Assembly: GCF_000350225.1 (NCBI RefSeq)
Contig: NW_005179241.1
Coordinates: forward strand, 362,264-426,263
Length of the DNA: 64,000 nucleotides
Source of the DNA: Chondrus crispus
Taxonomy: Eukaryota; Rhodophyta; Florideophyceae; Gigartinales; Gigartinaceae
Reading direction: 5' to 3'
Positions 43,600 through 54,524 of the stretch are shown piece by piece (position 1 is the first letter of the stretch; every line of letters begins with the position of its first letter). The translations under genes were made by a program, and so were the position numbers. The notes beneath the pieces are model-generated. The model saw only the letters and a program-made list of their open reading frames with translations. It had not been told where the DNA came from and ran no database searches.

Positions 43600-44370
43600 C
43601 AGGCTCAATTTGAACGACACCATTCGTGCACGTCAACCCGTGCCTTTTGGTACAATGACGAGTACGGCTGAAACACAACCAAGCCCGATCTCTTCGAGAT
43701 GCATTCCACGACGCGTTGCGTCCCTGGCTCGATAGTCGTGGCTCTTCGCACTTTTACCTTAGGGGGAATTCGCTCCACCTTTCCATCATTCTCGTCCTCT
43801 CCCGGGACGAGATTCTTCTTCCGTTTTCTCGTCGAGAGCCGTCTAACTATCGGAACCTCCAAGAAATCCGCCAACTCAACCGTTTTCTTCCTTGGATAAA
43901 TGGCTTCCACAAACCGGTCACAGTAGTCCGCGCCTAGAATTAGCGGGACGGCTAGTTTTTTGCATACAATAAACTCGGCTGCGTCCACAAATTTTCCAAG
44001 CCTCACAGGCATTCTAATTGTGCCGAGAGTCCGGAGTGGCCTATTGTTCGCGTCGGCAATGTCTTGGGTCGGTCCGTAGGACACTAGAGATTCCATTCCA
44101 GCCGGGAGCTCCGATTTTCGCACAAGGTTTGGTCCCGCGCCGGTGTCCAATACAGACAAAACTCGGCTCATCAATCCGATTGTGGGTCCAATATCCGCGT
44201 AAACTTTGTAGTTTTTTCGCGCAAGAACCAAAATTTTCTCGGGACACTCCCTTCGCTTAACCCTGTACCAGGGTCTTCGAACTTCCTCCAGCGGATGATC
44301 TCGGGCTCGGCGCAAAATTTTCTTGACTTGAGCTGGCCCTTTGGGGCTTATCCACCAATCCAACAACCTC
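43600..44370 (-). pseudogene. G2 pol: aspartic protease
   Basis: Retropepsin domain with the loop S-V-L-D-T-G-A-G-P-N-L-V-R (Asp codon near 44147) and the second loop L-A-V-P-L-I-L-G-A-D-Y-C-D-R-F. A basic, zinc-knuckle-distal linker precedes it. The order gag-protease-RT is the Gypsy one. Confidence 0.88.
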
Positions 44371-44499
44371 CTCCTTGGAGCCTGATTTTTCCCTTAGAGA
44401 CGGGGAACGGGGATGAGCCCCGGGCACAGTACGTCGACCCTGTGCCTCTCGCAACTCATGCGAGATTCCCCTCTCTAGTTTTCCTGCCGCTGCGGGATC

Positions 44500-46139
44500 C
44501 TTCTCACATCCGACGGCGCAGGCCCCGCGGCGGGCCCTCTGAAGGGTTGGTTCGACCTTGGCGTTGAAGCATTCGGCGTGCTCGCCGTCTGCGAATCGAA
44601 CCAATTCTTGACCTTAAGGTAACTCGTCGATGGTATCCCAAACCTCTCCATCGGAGACAACGACTCATAATTTTCCAAAACTCGGTGCATTTCCCGAAGG
44701 GAAAGAATGCACGTTGGCGCGGCGTGCTCCTTTTCGTAACAATGATAGCACACCAGTCCGTGCGTTTTGACGGGATATTGCGGCCTAGGCCCTCCACGGG
44801 CCGGCGGCCTTCCTTGACGTTGCGGCCTTGCCATCCAGCCTGGCCTCGAAACGTCGTACTCTTATCTTGCATCGCAATGCGCGGCGCCGGCGTGTGGCCC
44901 TGCCCCCGAAACATCATCACGGGATCCGTGGGCTCTGAAAACGACTCCGTCGTGTATGTGGGCGTCGGTAAAGTTGACGACCCGCTTCCTCCGTAGTCCT
45001 CGTGTCCGTAGCTCTCCGATGGCTCAATAAACTCGCCTTCGGCTATCAACGCTCCTTGGTAGTGATTTTCGCTGCTTCCGTGCGCACCGCGTTCGTCTGA
45101 CGCGGAAATTGTCTCGGCTAAATGGACGGCGGCATGACTTTTGCGACTGGGATAAGAAGCCCTCGGCTTCTTACCCGCCCTGATCGTCGACGACGTCTGG
45201 ATCGTGACCTTCTTGGTCTTCTTGTCCTTAGCGCGGCTCGCCGAGCCATGCGCCTTCGCGTAATTGACGAGTCTCAAAAACGAAACGTCCCGATTGTCTT
45301 GTCGGTTTTGAGATACCATCGGCTTGATACTCGAATCGAGTCCTTCAATAAACATCGTCATTTGTTCTTCCATCGAATATACGTTTCCACATCGATTGCT
45401 CGCGTCCGTCAGACGGATATAAAATTCGATCTCGTCTTCAGACGGTCTTTGCTGAACTTCTCGCAATGCGAGCACGGCTTGGCGGATCGCCTCGTCGGTT
45501 GCGAAACTCCTGAACAACCACTGTACGGCCTCCGGCCAAACGGATACCTTTCCGTGATGGGCCCCGGCCGTCTGAAACACCGAAGTGTACTGTGTCAAGG
45601 CGATGCCGCTTAGAAATTCGGGCAACAAGCGGATCGCTTGCCCCTCGTTCATTTCTTGAGTATCAAACTCTTGAACTAACTTTGCCAAAAAATCCAACAC
45701 AAGGACCCCGTCCTCACCTTTGAACGTGTTGTCCTTCTTCACCTTAGGCGGAATATCTCTCCTGATTTTTCGCACGGCGGTCCGCCGGGAACTTGACAAA
45801 TATGTCTGCGGGTTCCGCAAGCGGTACGTTCGGTACGAAAGTAATTTTTTGAAGAGGTAGTTGGTCGGATTCAGCGCCTCCAACTCCTCCCATGGCGGCC
45901 CGCGTCGCGTTGCGACGTCCTCTGGCTCAGCGTCCTCGTCTCTCCGCGAGGCGGACGAAGTGACTCCGCCTCGTCTGGAGGAAATTTTCTTGCTTAACAA
46001 AATTCCGTTTCCTTCTTCTGAAGGCGTTTGGAATCGCCCGAATGGTTCGACGAACCGCTGTTACCATCTTCGGAGGGACCAAGCGACTCCGACTGTGAGT
46101 CGCGGTTCTCCGGATCGTCACTCTAGTGACCCTTGCTTG
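44500..46139 (-). pseudogene. G2 gag, C-terminal part (capsid and nucleocapsid)
   Basis: This is the gag portion downstream of the C2 insertion. The capsid has Y-R-L-R-N-P-Q-T, F-D-T-Q-E-M-N-E, L-R-E-V-Q-Q-R-P-S-E-D-E and Y-I-R-L-T-D-A-S-N-R-C-G. A Gly/Arg/Pro-rich linker leads to the CX2CX4HX4C knuckle (C-Y-H-C-Y-E-K-E-H-A-A-P-T-C) at 44709-44750. It closely matches G1 gag. The last bases, 46135-46139, are one copy of the C2 target duplication. Confidence 0.88.
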
Positions 46140-46806
46140 TATAGAAAGGTCAGCGGGGCAGAGGGAAGAAGGATGGTTGAAGGTTGCTGGTGGTTGTCGG
46201 GAAAAGAGGTTGATGCCATTTTACTCTTGGTCGCCAACTATTGGCGCTACTTATACTCTTCGAACTACATACAATTCGAGCCATTAGGGCTGGTCAAATG
46301 ACTCTCCTTCTTGCACTCTCGGTTGATAATCAAGTGACTCTCCTACTTCCACTCTCGGTTGATAATCAAATGACTTTCCTACTTTGCACTCTCTCTTGCT
46401 AATAATTTGGGACCGTTTGAGAGTCAATAATATCTGAATGTACTGTACTGTAGATTACAGATTTTACACTACGATTAATAACCACTGTGGCACATACGTC
46501 ATACGTGTCACACACGTGTAGGACAAATGTCATACGTGTCACACACGTGTCAAATCGAGAAAAATGAAACATGTTCAGAATGTACTGTAGAGTGCCACGA
46601 TGTACATAACTTACACGTGTCAACACCCAAATTGAAACATGCTCGGAAATAATAGGAAAGTGCAACCGTGTACAAATATGGCACGTGTCCATGTTGAAGA
46701 CCAAACATCCTGAGATTGCTCTTGCAAGCATTTTAAGTTTCGTCGACGTACACGTGTAATATCTGTCTAGGTTTGTAGCTTAGCATGTGGTCGAAGATTT
46801 CCAACA
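46140..46806 (-). repeat. C2 3' LTR
   Basis: 667 bp, TGTTGGAAA to TTTCTATA in element orientation. The polypurine tract GAGGGGGAG abuts it at 46807-46815. It has two minisatellite units and both ACACGTGT-containing 31-bp repeats. Confidence 0.93.
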
Positions 46807-46817
46807 CTCCCCCTCGA

Positions 46818-48263
46818 TCACATGCTTTTACTGGACACTGCAAGCCCCAGAAGTTCTACAAACTTCTGGAATAGAATTCGCCCAAGTGCTTTGGTTAAGA
46901 TATCCGCAGGCATCGAAGTGGTCGGACAATGCGACAAATACACAATGTTTCTCTTAATAGCATCTCGTACGTAGTGGTATTTTACATCAACATGTTTGTT
47001 GCGACGGTTGATCGATTCATTCTGTGCAAACGAAATCGTCCCTGCATTGTCACACCCTATCATGATCGTGGGATCAGAATCAAGTCCGAGGACATCAGCA
47101 ACAACTTGACGCAACCAGGTCGCCTCCTTACACGCTTCACATAGTGCAATGTACTCAGCTTCACACGTCAAAGTCGCAACCACAGTCTGTTTCCGGGAAC
47201 TCCAACTGATAGCTCCACCACAGAACTTGAAAACATATCCGCTGGTCGACTTGCGAGAGTCTGAGCAACCGGCCCAGTCAGCATCACTGAAACCGAGTAA
47301 CTCCGGCGATTTGGATTTATTGTCAAACACGATTCATAAGTTTCGAGTCCCTTGCACGTATCGCATTACTCGTTTTACACCTGCCCAGTGTGACTTACAT
47401 GGGTTGGCAGAATGTTGGGAAAGCTTTCCAATGGCGTATGCCAAGTCTGGACGAGTGCCAACCATCAAGTGCATAAGGCAACCGACTGCCTCACGATACG
47501 GTGCCTTTGTTTCGGAGTCGTTTTCGATAGAATTCGTGGTTTTGCGACCTTGTTCCATTGGAGTCAGAGAAGGGTTACAAGTCGACAATTTAAAACGGTC
47601 AAGCACATTTGATGCATACTTAGTTTGAGTGAGACTCAATGTCTTGATAGTGCGATCTCTTTGAATCTCAAGACCAATGCAGACTTTTGCTTCACCAAGG
47701 TCTTTCATCTCAAACCGTTTGTTAAGCTCCCCCTTCATCCATTTGATGGCATGGATATCACTACCAGCGAGCAACAAGTCATTGACATAAAGTGCAATTA
47801 GCATGATAGTGTTACCAATGCGTTTAATGTAGAGGCACGGATCACTACGTGAAGTCTCAAATCCCAATTCACCGAGTAAGAAATCATCCACTTTGGTATG
47901 CCATTGACGAGGTGCTTGTTTAAGACCGTAAAGTGCCTTCAAAAGTTTACACACGTGATCACTTTTGCTTTTGTCAACGCAGCCTTCGGGTTGCTCCATG
48001 TAGATGTCTTCATCCAAGTCGCCGTTCAAAAACGCAGTCACAACATCCATCTGATGAAGTTCAAGGTCGTAATGAGCAACTAAGGCAAGAAGTAGACGAA
48101 TAGTGGTAAACTTTATGACAGGGGCATATGTCTCAGTATAGTCAAGACCCTGCACTTGCTGGAATCCGCGGGCAACAAGTCTGGCTTTTGCTCTCTCAAC
48201 TATATTGCCATTTGCATCAGGCAGCTGCTTGACATTGAAAACCCATCGAGATGTCAAGATGTT
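46818..48263 (-). pseudogene. C2 pol: reverse transcriptase and RNase H
   Basis: Same layout as the C1 copy: W-V-F-N-V-K, K-A-R-L-V-A-R-G-F, D-Y-T-E-T-Y-A-P-V and L-Y-G-L-K-Q-A-P in RT, then G-F-S-D-A-D-W-A-G, C-E-A-E-Y-I-A-L and D-I-L-T-K-A-L in RNase H. Protein identity to C1 is very high. Confidence 0.9.
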
Positions 48264-48792
48264 TGACGCCTCAGATCGAGGAACAAGTTTCCAGGTCTGA
48301 TTCTTAGTCTGCGATGCAAGTTCTTTGTCAATACCGGTTTGCCAGAATGCAGCTCTAGGACCGTGGGTTGCTTGTTTGAGAGTCTTGGGACCTTCAATAG
48401 CGACATGCGCATGTGAAAGAGGAGCAGCTGCAAAGTTGCTCCTCCACCATGATCCGGGAGGTCTACTGATTCGAGACGATCTTCGTACAGCTGGAGTCGG
48501 AGTTGGAGGGGTGACATTTGGAGTTTGGACGGAAGGTGATATATCATCTTCATCATTCTCACCTACAGAGTGAGTGTCCTCGTTTTCAATAACCTCCCCT
48601 GAAATTTCATCCTCTTCCGACCCGACGTCATTAGCATTTGGGGTATCGGCTTCATTCTCATTGTCGCCACCGAGCAATACAACGCCAACCACAGAGTTGA
48701 TTGAATCTTTTTCATGTGCAGGAATGTCATGCATCCCACATGTCGATTCATCAAACTTGGCATCTCCTGAAACAACAACTTTATTCAACTCT

Positions 48793-49673
48793 CCGTCCCA
48801 AAGTTTGTATGCTTTACTGCATTGCAAATAACCGAGAGACATCGCTTCACGCGCTCGCAAGTCAAGCTTACGGAGCTCTAATTTCGGTAATGTATACCAA
48901 CACTTTGACCCAAATACTCGCAAATGGCCAACATTTGGAGTTGACTTCATCCAAATGTGATGGGGAGTCGTGTTAACTGGCAAAGCCCGTGAAGTAACTC
49001 GATTGCGTACATATACTGCAGTGGCAAGAGCCTCTGCCCAGAATCGTTTACTGACCTGTTTATGAGAAAGCATGGAACGGACAAGATCAATCAAGGTTCG
49101 ATTCAAACGTTCAGCAACACCGTTTTGTTAAGGTGTGTAGGCAGTGGTGAGCTGGTGCTGTGTACCGTTTGAATCCAAATATGACTTGAATTCTGTCGAC
49201 AAGTACTCTCCCCCTCGATCAGTGCGAAGCACCTTCACTTTGCGACCAGTGTGCGTTTGGGCAAACTGTTCATACAACTTGTATTTTGCAAAGGCCTCAG
49301 ATTTATTTCGCATCGTGTACACAACAACCCAGTTCGAGTGATCATCTATAAATGTAATGAAGTATCTCGAACCACCAATGGACTGTACTTCGAGCAGACC
49401 GCAAACGTCGGAATGTACCAAGTCAAGACAGTTCTGTGCTCGAGACGATGATCGCTGTTTCGGGATTACTGATCGCGTTGCTTTGCCAAACACACACGCA
49501 GGACAAACGAGAGAGTGATTGTCAGACTTTCGATTCATTGCTCTGATCACATCGCTTTGACGAACATTGATGCCACTAACCACATTATTGTGAATCATTG
49601 ATGCGATTCCTTGTACGTTAACATGAGCCATTCGTTCATGTAGCGTCTGCAAGGTAACTACGTGAGCAGAGAA
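48793..49673 (-). pseudogene. C2 pol: integrase
   Basis: H-E-R-M-A-H to C-P-A-C-V-F-G-K forms the zinc-binding part. L-V-H-S-D-V, F-I-T-F-I-D-D-H-S and R-T-D-R-G-G-E-Y mark the catalytic core. As in C1, a copy of the element's purine tract is embedded in the core (49208-49221). Confidence 0.9.
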
Positions 49674-49862
49674 AGTTTCATTCATGACGTCAAGTATGAA
49701 TAAATCCCCAACTTGACTAGCTGTGGCAACTAGAGTTGGTCCTGCAGTAACGATGCATTTGTCATTTTCAAATGACACTTGCAAGCCCTTTAAAACGATT
49801 TGGCTAACAGACAGAAGCCAGTATCCGAAATCAGGGACATGCAAAACGTTGGACAATTTGCA

Positions 49863-50083
49863 AGGATGTGGACTACCATTGACGTTCAACATGAATTCTA
49901 CCTCACCACGACCAGCGACATTGGCACTAGCCTTCGTGCCCATCTCGACTGATCCAGATTGCATCTGTTCATAAGTAACGAACAAAGAGCGATCAAACGT
50001 AATGTGAGCGCTGCAACCGGAATCGACAAGCCATGACCTTGCGTTTGCAGCCCTCTTTTCTGGAGTGGAAGTCGAAAGCAAGC
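49863..50083 (-). pseudogene. C2 pol: aspartic protease
   Basis: Active-site loop W-L-V-D-S-G-C-S-A-H-I-T-F-D, identical to that of C1, followed by the N-V-L-H-V-P-D-F segment. It is located between the gag knuckle and the integrase. Confidence 0.88.
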
Positions 50084-50142
50084 ATGTAAAGTAGCTTTCA
50101 GCAAAGGCAGCAGTAGAAGTTTCATCTCGAGATACGAATGCA

Positions 50143-50915
50143 CTTGGCTTCATGCCGGGGTTGCGGGACCGGAACCCGTCTGGCGGTGCTGGTCGGCACC
50201 CATTCATATCCTTGCCCCAGCAACGCGCTGCAGTGTGTCCATGTCGATTACAGTTCGTACATCTCATATCACGTCGAATAGGCATGCGATTGACAAGTGC
50301 AGGTGCGTGGGGTGAAGTAGTAGAAGCGGTCTTAATGCTCTCTCGTTGTTCCTCTTGCAGCAGACGACTCTTCACAAAATCGAGTCCAAATACTTTATCC
50401 TCACTGCCAAGTGCGTCAAGTGCAACAATCAAGTTATCAAATCGTGGAAGCAAACCATTTAACACAGCCATTGCAATTTCTTTATCGTCAATCTCAACAC
50501 TCATTGAATGCAATCTGGCAGCAAGTTGCTTCACACGATTGATGAACACGCGCACTTTCTCGGATGGGAGCATGGATACAGTGTAAAAGTCGCGACGGGC
50601 GGCAAGTTTGTTGAGCAAAGTGTGACGCTCAAACACATTCAGAATCGCCTCCCATGTCTCTTTTGCACTGCTACACCCTCGCACATGTTGCAAGTAGTCA
50701 TCAGAAAGCGTGAGTCCGATGACTGCCTTTGCTTTCGCATCACCACGAATCCACTTCCTGCGATCATCTGAGGTCGCATTTTCCGATATATCATCAAAAA
50801 CGTATTGATCGACATCTCGGAGAGCAAGCAGTAGCTAGATTTTCTGCTTCCAGATGTAAAAGTTAGATGCGGTCAGCTTCTCGATTCTGACCGATCCAGA
50901 GCTTTGGTCATCCAT
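50143..50915 (-). pseudogene. C2 gag
   Basis: The ATG at 50915 corresponds to the C1 start at 7252. The same capsid motifs and the CX2CX4HX4C knuckle (C-T-N-C-N-R-H-G-H-T-A-A-R-C) are present. It is broken. Confidence 0.88.
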
Positions 50916-51989
50916 TTCGCCGAATGGATGTACCCTTCGAGTATACAAGGTCTTCCGTCCCGGGATCCCAAGCCGTTAACCGATAGTCAACACAATGGCA
51001 AGCCCACCCGTATAGGAAGTTTGTAGCGATTACTCGGAAACGTTTTTGGTGCTTGTTCCCGGCGGAGTGGAACAAGCGTATTCTTCTTAAAAATGCCTTA
51101 GGACGCTACCCCTATATGTCGGCCAGTGCGGGTCTTTCGACTGTGAACTAAATCAAACGTGCCACGAGTAAGCACAACAACTTTGCCTGTAGACGAACCA
51201 GGACTTTCTGGTTACTACCGCGAACGGTCCCTACAACCTAAATCGACTTGTCCAAACTTGATACGGTACTGCCTCAAGGGTCTCCCACAACACAAGAATG
51301 AAACTGCCTTCGTCGTACTCGTGTGATTTGTTCACAATCACTCCTTTGGTCGCCCTCTTCCGTGCGAACTTAATCAAGGTACGCGACCTTATACACGTAT
51401 AGTGAGAGGTTCAGTGTTTAGGCACGTATTCTCTTCACCCAGGGGACCGAAGTCGTACCTATAGGGCTAATACCGAGAGCGTTACCCACACCGCCGACGC
51501 ACCTCCCGAAGGCAGAGTGCAGATCGACTAGACCAGTACACTGTGATCCTCCCCGAGGATCAGTATTTCGTCTCTCGACGATTCTTGGTCGGACCCTCGC
51601 TCAAGTCAGATTTCCAATGGCACCAGCCTTTCACCAACAGCGAGGGTATGTTCCACTGAGGTTTTGGCAGTGCGTTGGCCACTAGGGACTTTCTTCCTCC
51701 CGACTAGCGGAAGGCTCACCCACAGCTCACACAACGACTGCCACGACAAAGCTGCAAGACCACAAAGTTGATTTCCAAAAACTGGGAACTGACGGACCAC
51801 CAAACTGCAAAATCGGCTGAAACGGTGATGAAAACGACGGCGAAAACGGAAAAAACTGAAAAATCAAACCCGAAAGCGGAGACTGAAACTGATACCTTCT
51901 TCTTCTGCTTGACGAGCTGAACAAACTGATACTTGAACGACGGCGAAACTCGAACTTGAACCAAAACGAAGACGACGATCAGCGTTGAA
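50916..51989 (-). other. C2 5' leader
   Basis: A non-coding leader of about 1.07 kb matching C1 7253-8326 with few differences. No gene is recognised. Confidence 0.6.
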
Positions 51990-52003
51990 CTGGGCCCATA
52001 ACC
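51990..52003 (-). promoter_or_regulatory. C2 primer-binding site, initiator tRNA-Met half-molecule type
   Basis: GGTTATGGGCCCAG on the minus strand directly after the 5' LTR, identical to C1 8327-8340 and complementary to the anticodon stem-loop of initiator tRNA-Met. Confidence 0.9.
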
Positions 52004-52670
52004 TATAGAAAGGTCAGCGGGGCAGAGGGAAGAAGGATGGTTGAAGGTTGCTGGTGGTTGTCGGGAAAAGAGGTTGATGCCATTTTACTCTTGGTCGCCA
52101 ACTATTGGCGCTACTTATACTCTTCGAACTACATACAATTCGAGCCATTAGGGCTGGTCAAATGACTCTCCTTCTTGCACTCTCGGTTGATAATCAAGTG
52201 ACTCTCCTACTTCCACTCTCGGTTGATAATCAAATGACTTTCCTACTTTGCACTCTCTCTTGCTAATAATTTGGGACCGTTTGAGAGTCAATAATATCTG
52301 AATGTACTGTACTGTAGATTACAGATTTTACACTACGATTAATAACCACTGTGGCACATACGTCATACGTGTCACACACGTGTAGGACAAATGTCATACG
52401 TGTCACACACGTGTCAAATCGAGAAAAATGAAACATGTTCAGAATGTACTGTAGAGTGCCACGATGTACATAACTTACACGTGTCAACACCCAAATTGAA
52501 ACATGCTCGGAAATAATAGGAAAGTGCAACCGTGTACAAATATGGCACGTGTCCATGTTGAAGACCAAACATCCTGAAAATGCTCTTGCAAGCATTTTAG
52601 GTTTCGTCGACGTACACGTGTAATATCTGTCCAGGCTTGTAGCTTAGCATGTGGTCGAAGATTTCCAACA
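52004..52670 (-). repeat. C2 5' LTR
   Basis: 667 bp and nearly identical to 46140-46806. Two minisatellite units and several ACACGTGT motifs are present. Confidence 0.93.
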
Positions 52671-52675
52671 GCTTG

Positions 52676-53315
52676 TACGTCGCTTGTTCTTCTTTGAGGG
52701 CTTCGACTTGGAGCTCGGCTGACGAGCGGGCTTGTCCTTCTTCGACCGGCGGTCGCCCTCTCAACCCGAAGGGAGCGGCTCGTCGTCCGATCCTTGCGGA
52801 GCTTGATCGGCGGCCTGCTCAAGGTCCTTGAGACGTTGCGCGGCGCGATCGAATCGGTCATCGATGCTTGTCCAAAATTTTCCTAAGGACTCCAAGGCGT
52901 GATTGGCGTCGCGCCTCGCGTCCTTGACTGAAATTTTCAACGAAGCTAGCACCTCCGGCTCCAGAACGTCGGTCGCATCACCTCGCTCCTTCTCGACAAG
53001 ATCCACTCGAGCCGATAGCTCTCCTAAAACGGTGTGGAACTCGGATGCTTGCAACTCCAGTTGCTTCCGAACGAGGGCTAATTCAGCCTCGAGATTTTTC
53101 GTCATCTCTTGGCGAATTTCCTCGCCCATCTTCTCGAACCTGTAGGATAGGTTATCCTTGTCGGTTTCAATCCTCGTCGGGGATTCTTGACCTTCGGGAT
53201 CCGTGGCCATATTGGCCTGGCTGCGGGTGCGAGGACCTCGCGGGATCCTCGACGCCCTTGCCGATCCGCTCCTACTCGCCCCGGGACTGACGTCCCCGGG
53301 TGTGCTGGTCGACAT
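52676..53315 (-). pseudogene. G2 gag, N-terminal part
   Basis: The gag portion upstream of the C2 insertion. I take the ATG at 53315 (M-S-T-S-T-P-G-D-V). An Arg/Ser-rich start (R-I-P-R-G-P-R-T-R-S-Q) leads into a charged coiled coil (M-T-K-N-L-E-A-E-L-A-L-V-R-K-Q-L) and a helical region ending L-K-D-L-E-Q-A-A-D-Q-A. It corresponds to 14820-15700 of G1. Such coiled coils are common in Gypsy matrix/capsid regions. Confidence 0.85.
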
Positions 53316-53426
53316 CGCTCGTACAAGCCAACCTACACAAAAAAAGTTACAAACAAAAATAAAAAAGAGACTCCGTTACCCAGACCACGTTCGTACTACA
53401 ACTCCAGATCAAACCTGTCGTCGACA

Positions 53427-53475
53427 CAATTCTAGGTCGGGTTTGCTGTAGACGCAATTCTAGGTCGGGAGACCA
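53427..53475 (-). promoter_or_regulatory. G2 primer-binding site, with a second partial copy
   Basis: Next to the 5' LTR the minus strand reads TGGTCTCCCGACCTAGAATT (53456-53475), the likely tRNA primer site. CAATTCTAGGTCGGG occurs twice, at 53427-53441 and 53455-53469, 28 bp apart, as if the site had been partly duplicated. G1 has only one copy. The tRNA is not identified. Confidence 0.6.
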
Positions 53476-53479
53476 CTTT

Positions 53480-54524
53480 TGTAGTGCAATGTGCCTGGCA
53501 GGCTGCGAACACAGTCCGACGGTCAAACAAAAAGACGAAAAACAACAACAGAAACAACCACTGCCGATGGCACGCGCTACGGAGCGTTCGAGACTCCCTT
53601 TACCCTTGTGTGGGCTTCCGGCCCACGGTAGCTCAACTCCGACGGGGGGGGGGGTTAAGGAAAGATGCCCGGCCCGGGAGGAAAATGGTGGTAGAGACTT
53701 GCGAAGACTTGAGCGCTCGGCGAGTGCGGGTTGGGCTTGTCTACATGTAACTGCGGTTCGCTGGGCTGTAAGGCCAATGCTCGACAAGCGTCTTCAGCAA
53801 CTTGGGTATAATTCAAGGTCTTAGACGGGGGCTTGCTCAGCACTACCCGACGGGATTGTAACCGTGTAGCAGCGCTACTACCGACGTGTTGCCCGATGGC
53901 TAAAAACACCCTCACCAGCGCGATCGCAATCGCGATAGGTGGTACCAACTCTGTCTTATACAGTAAGACCTTCGACGGAGGCGTCGTTTCAACAGCCTTC
54001 CGACGGAACTTGAAACAGTAGCAGCGCTACAAAACGTGTTGCCCAATGGCTAAAACACCTACACCGGATCGGTTGCAACCAACTCCAGTGGAACCAACAC
54101 AATTAAGGGAAAAGTAGAGATAGAGGTAGAAATGAATAGGGAAATAAAGGAAAGAGAAAAAGGGAACCCCCGAGCGCAAAGGATAACGTAATCTGTAGTA
54201 AAAGAGTGCGTCTTGGGAAAGACGGACTTCGACCAAGGCGATATTCAACTCTGGCAACTCGGGTTACCTTTACTGACTTGGTGGTCAGAGGGCTAAGGTA
54301 TATATCGCCCCGCCGGAGTCACTACAGTAGCTCACGGCGCTAGATCCTAGATTTAATCTAGTGTCAGCAAAATTAATGCCAACTAATTAACTAAATAAAA
54401 TAAAATAATTAAAAATTAAAACTGTGCAATTATTCACACGTGTGTCCCCCAACCCGGGCTACTTTTCATATCCAAATATTTTCCTTTCTTTTCACCCCCC
54501 TTTTCAGGTGCGTATTGCACTACA
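53480..54524 (-). repeat. G2 5' LTR
   Basis: A 1045-bp LTR with perfect 11-bp inverted ends. On the minus (sense) strand GATATATACC at 54297-54306 is the likely TATA box, about 220 bp from the LTR start, leaving a long R-U5. ACACGTGT lies at 54436-54443. A 10-base G run is near 53645. Confidence 0.93.

Larger units (their letters stand above)
46140..52670 (-). mobile_element. C2: Ty1/Copia LTR retrotransposon, full length and young
   Basis: C2 is 6531 bp with a perfect target duplication GCTTG (46135-46139 and 52671-52675), inserted in G2 gag. Its LTRs, 46140-46806 (3') and 52004-52670 (5'), are both 667 bp and differ at only about five or six positions by eye, so the insertion is recent. 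It is nearly identical to C1 along its length. The coding region is close to whole, with about three breaks. It is the youngest datable event in the window. Confidence 0.95.
33031..54524 (-). mobile_element. G2: giant chromodomain Ty3/Gypsy element, full length
   Basis: A complete-length minus-strand element with both LTRs and a perfect 5-bp target duplication ATTCG (33026-33030 and 54525-54529). Excluding the nested C2 and its duplicated 5 bp, it is about 14.96 kb, far longer than typical Gypsy elements of 5-8 kb. Layout in element order: 5' LTR (53480-54524), primer site, gag (split by C2), protease, RT, RNase H, integrase, chromodomain, a 4.1-kb gene-poor region, an antisense gene and the 3' LTR (33031-34072). 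The LTRs are roughly 95% alike by eye, so insertion is fairly old but later than C3. The coding region has about five breaks besides C2. Confidence 0.93.
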
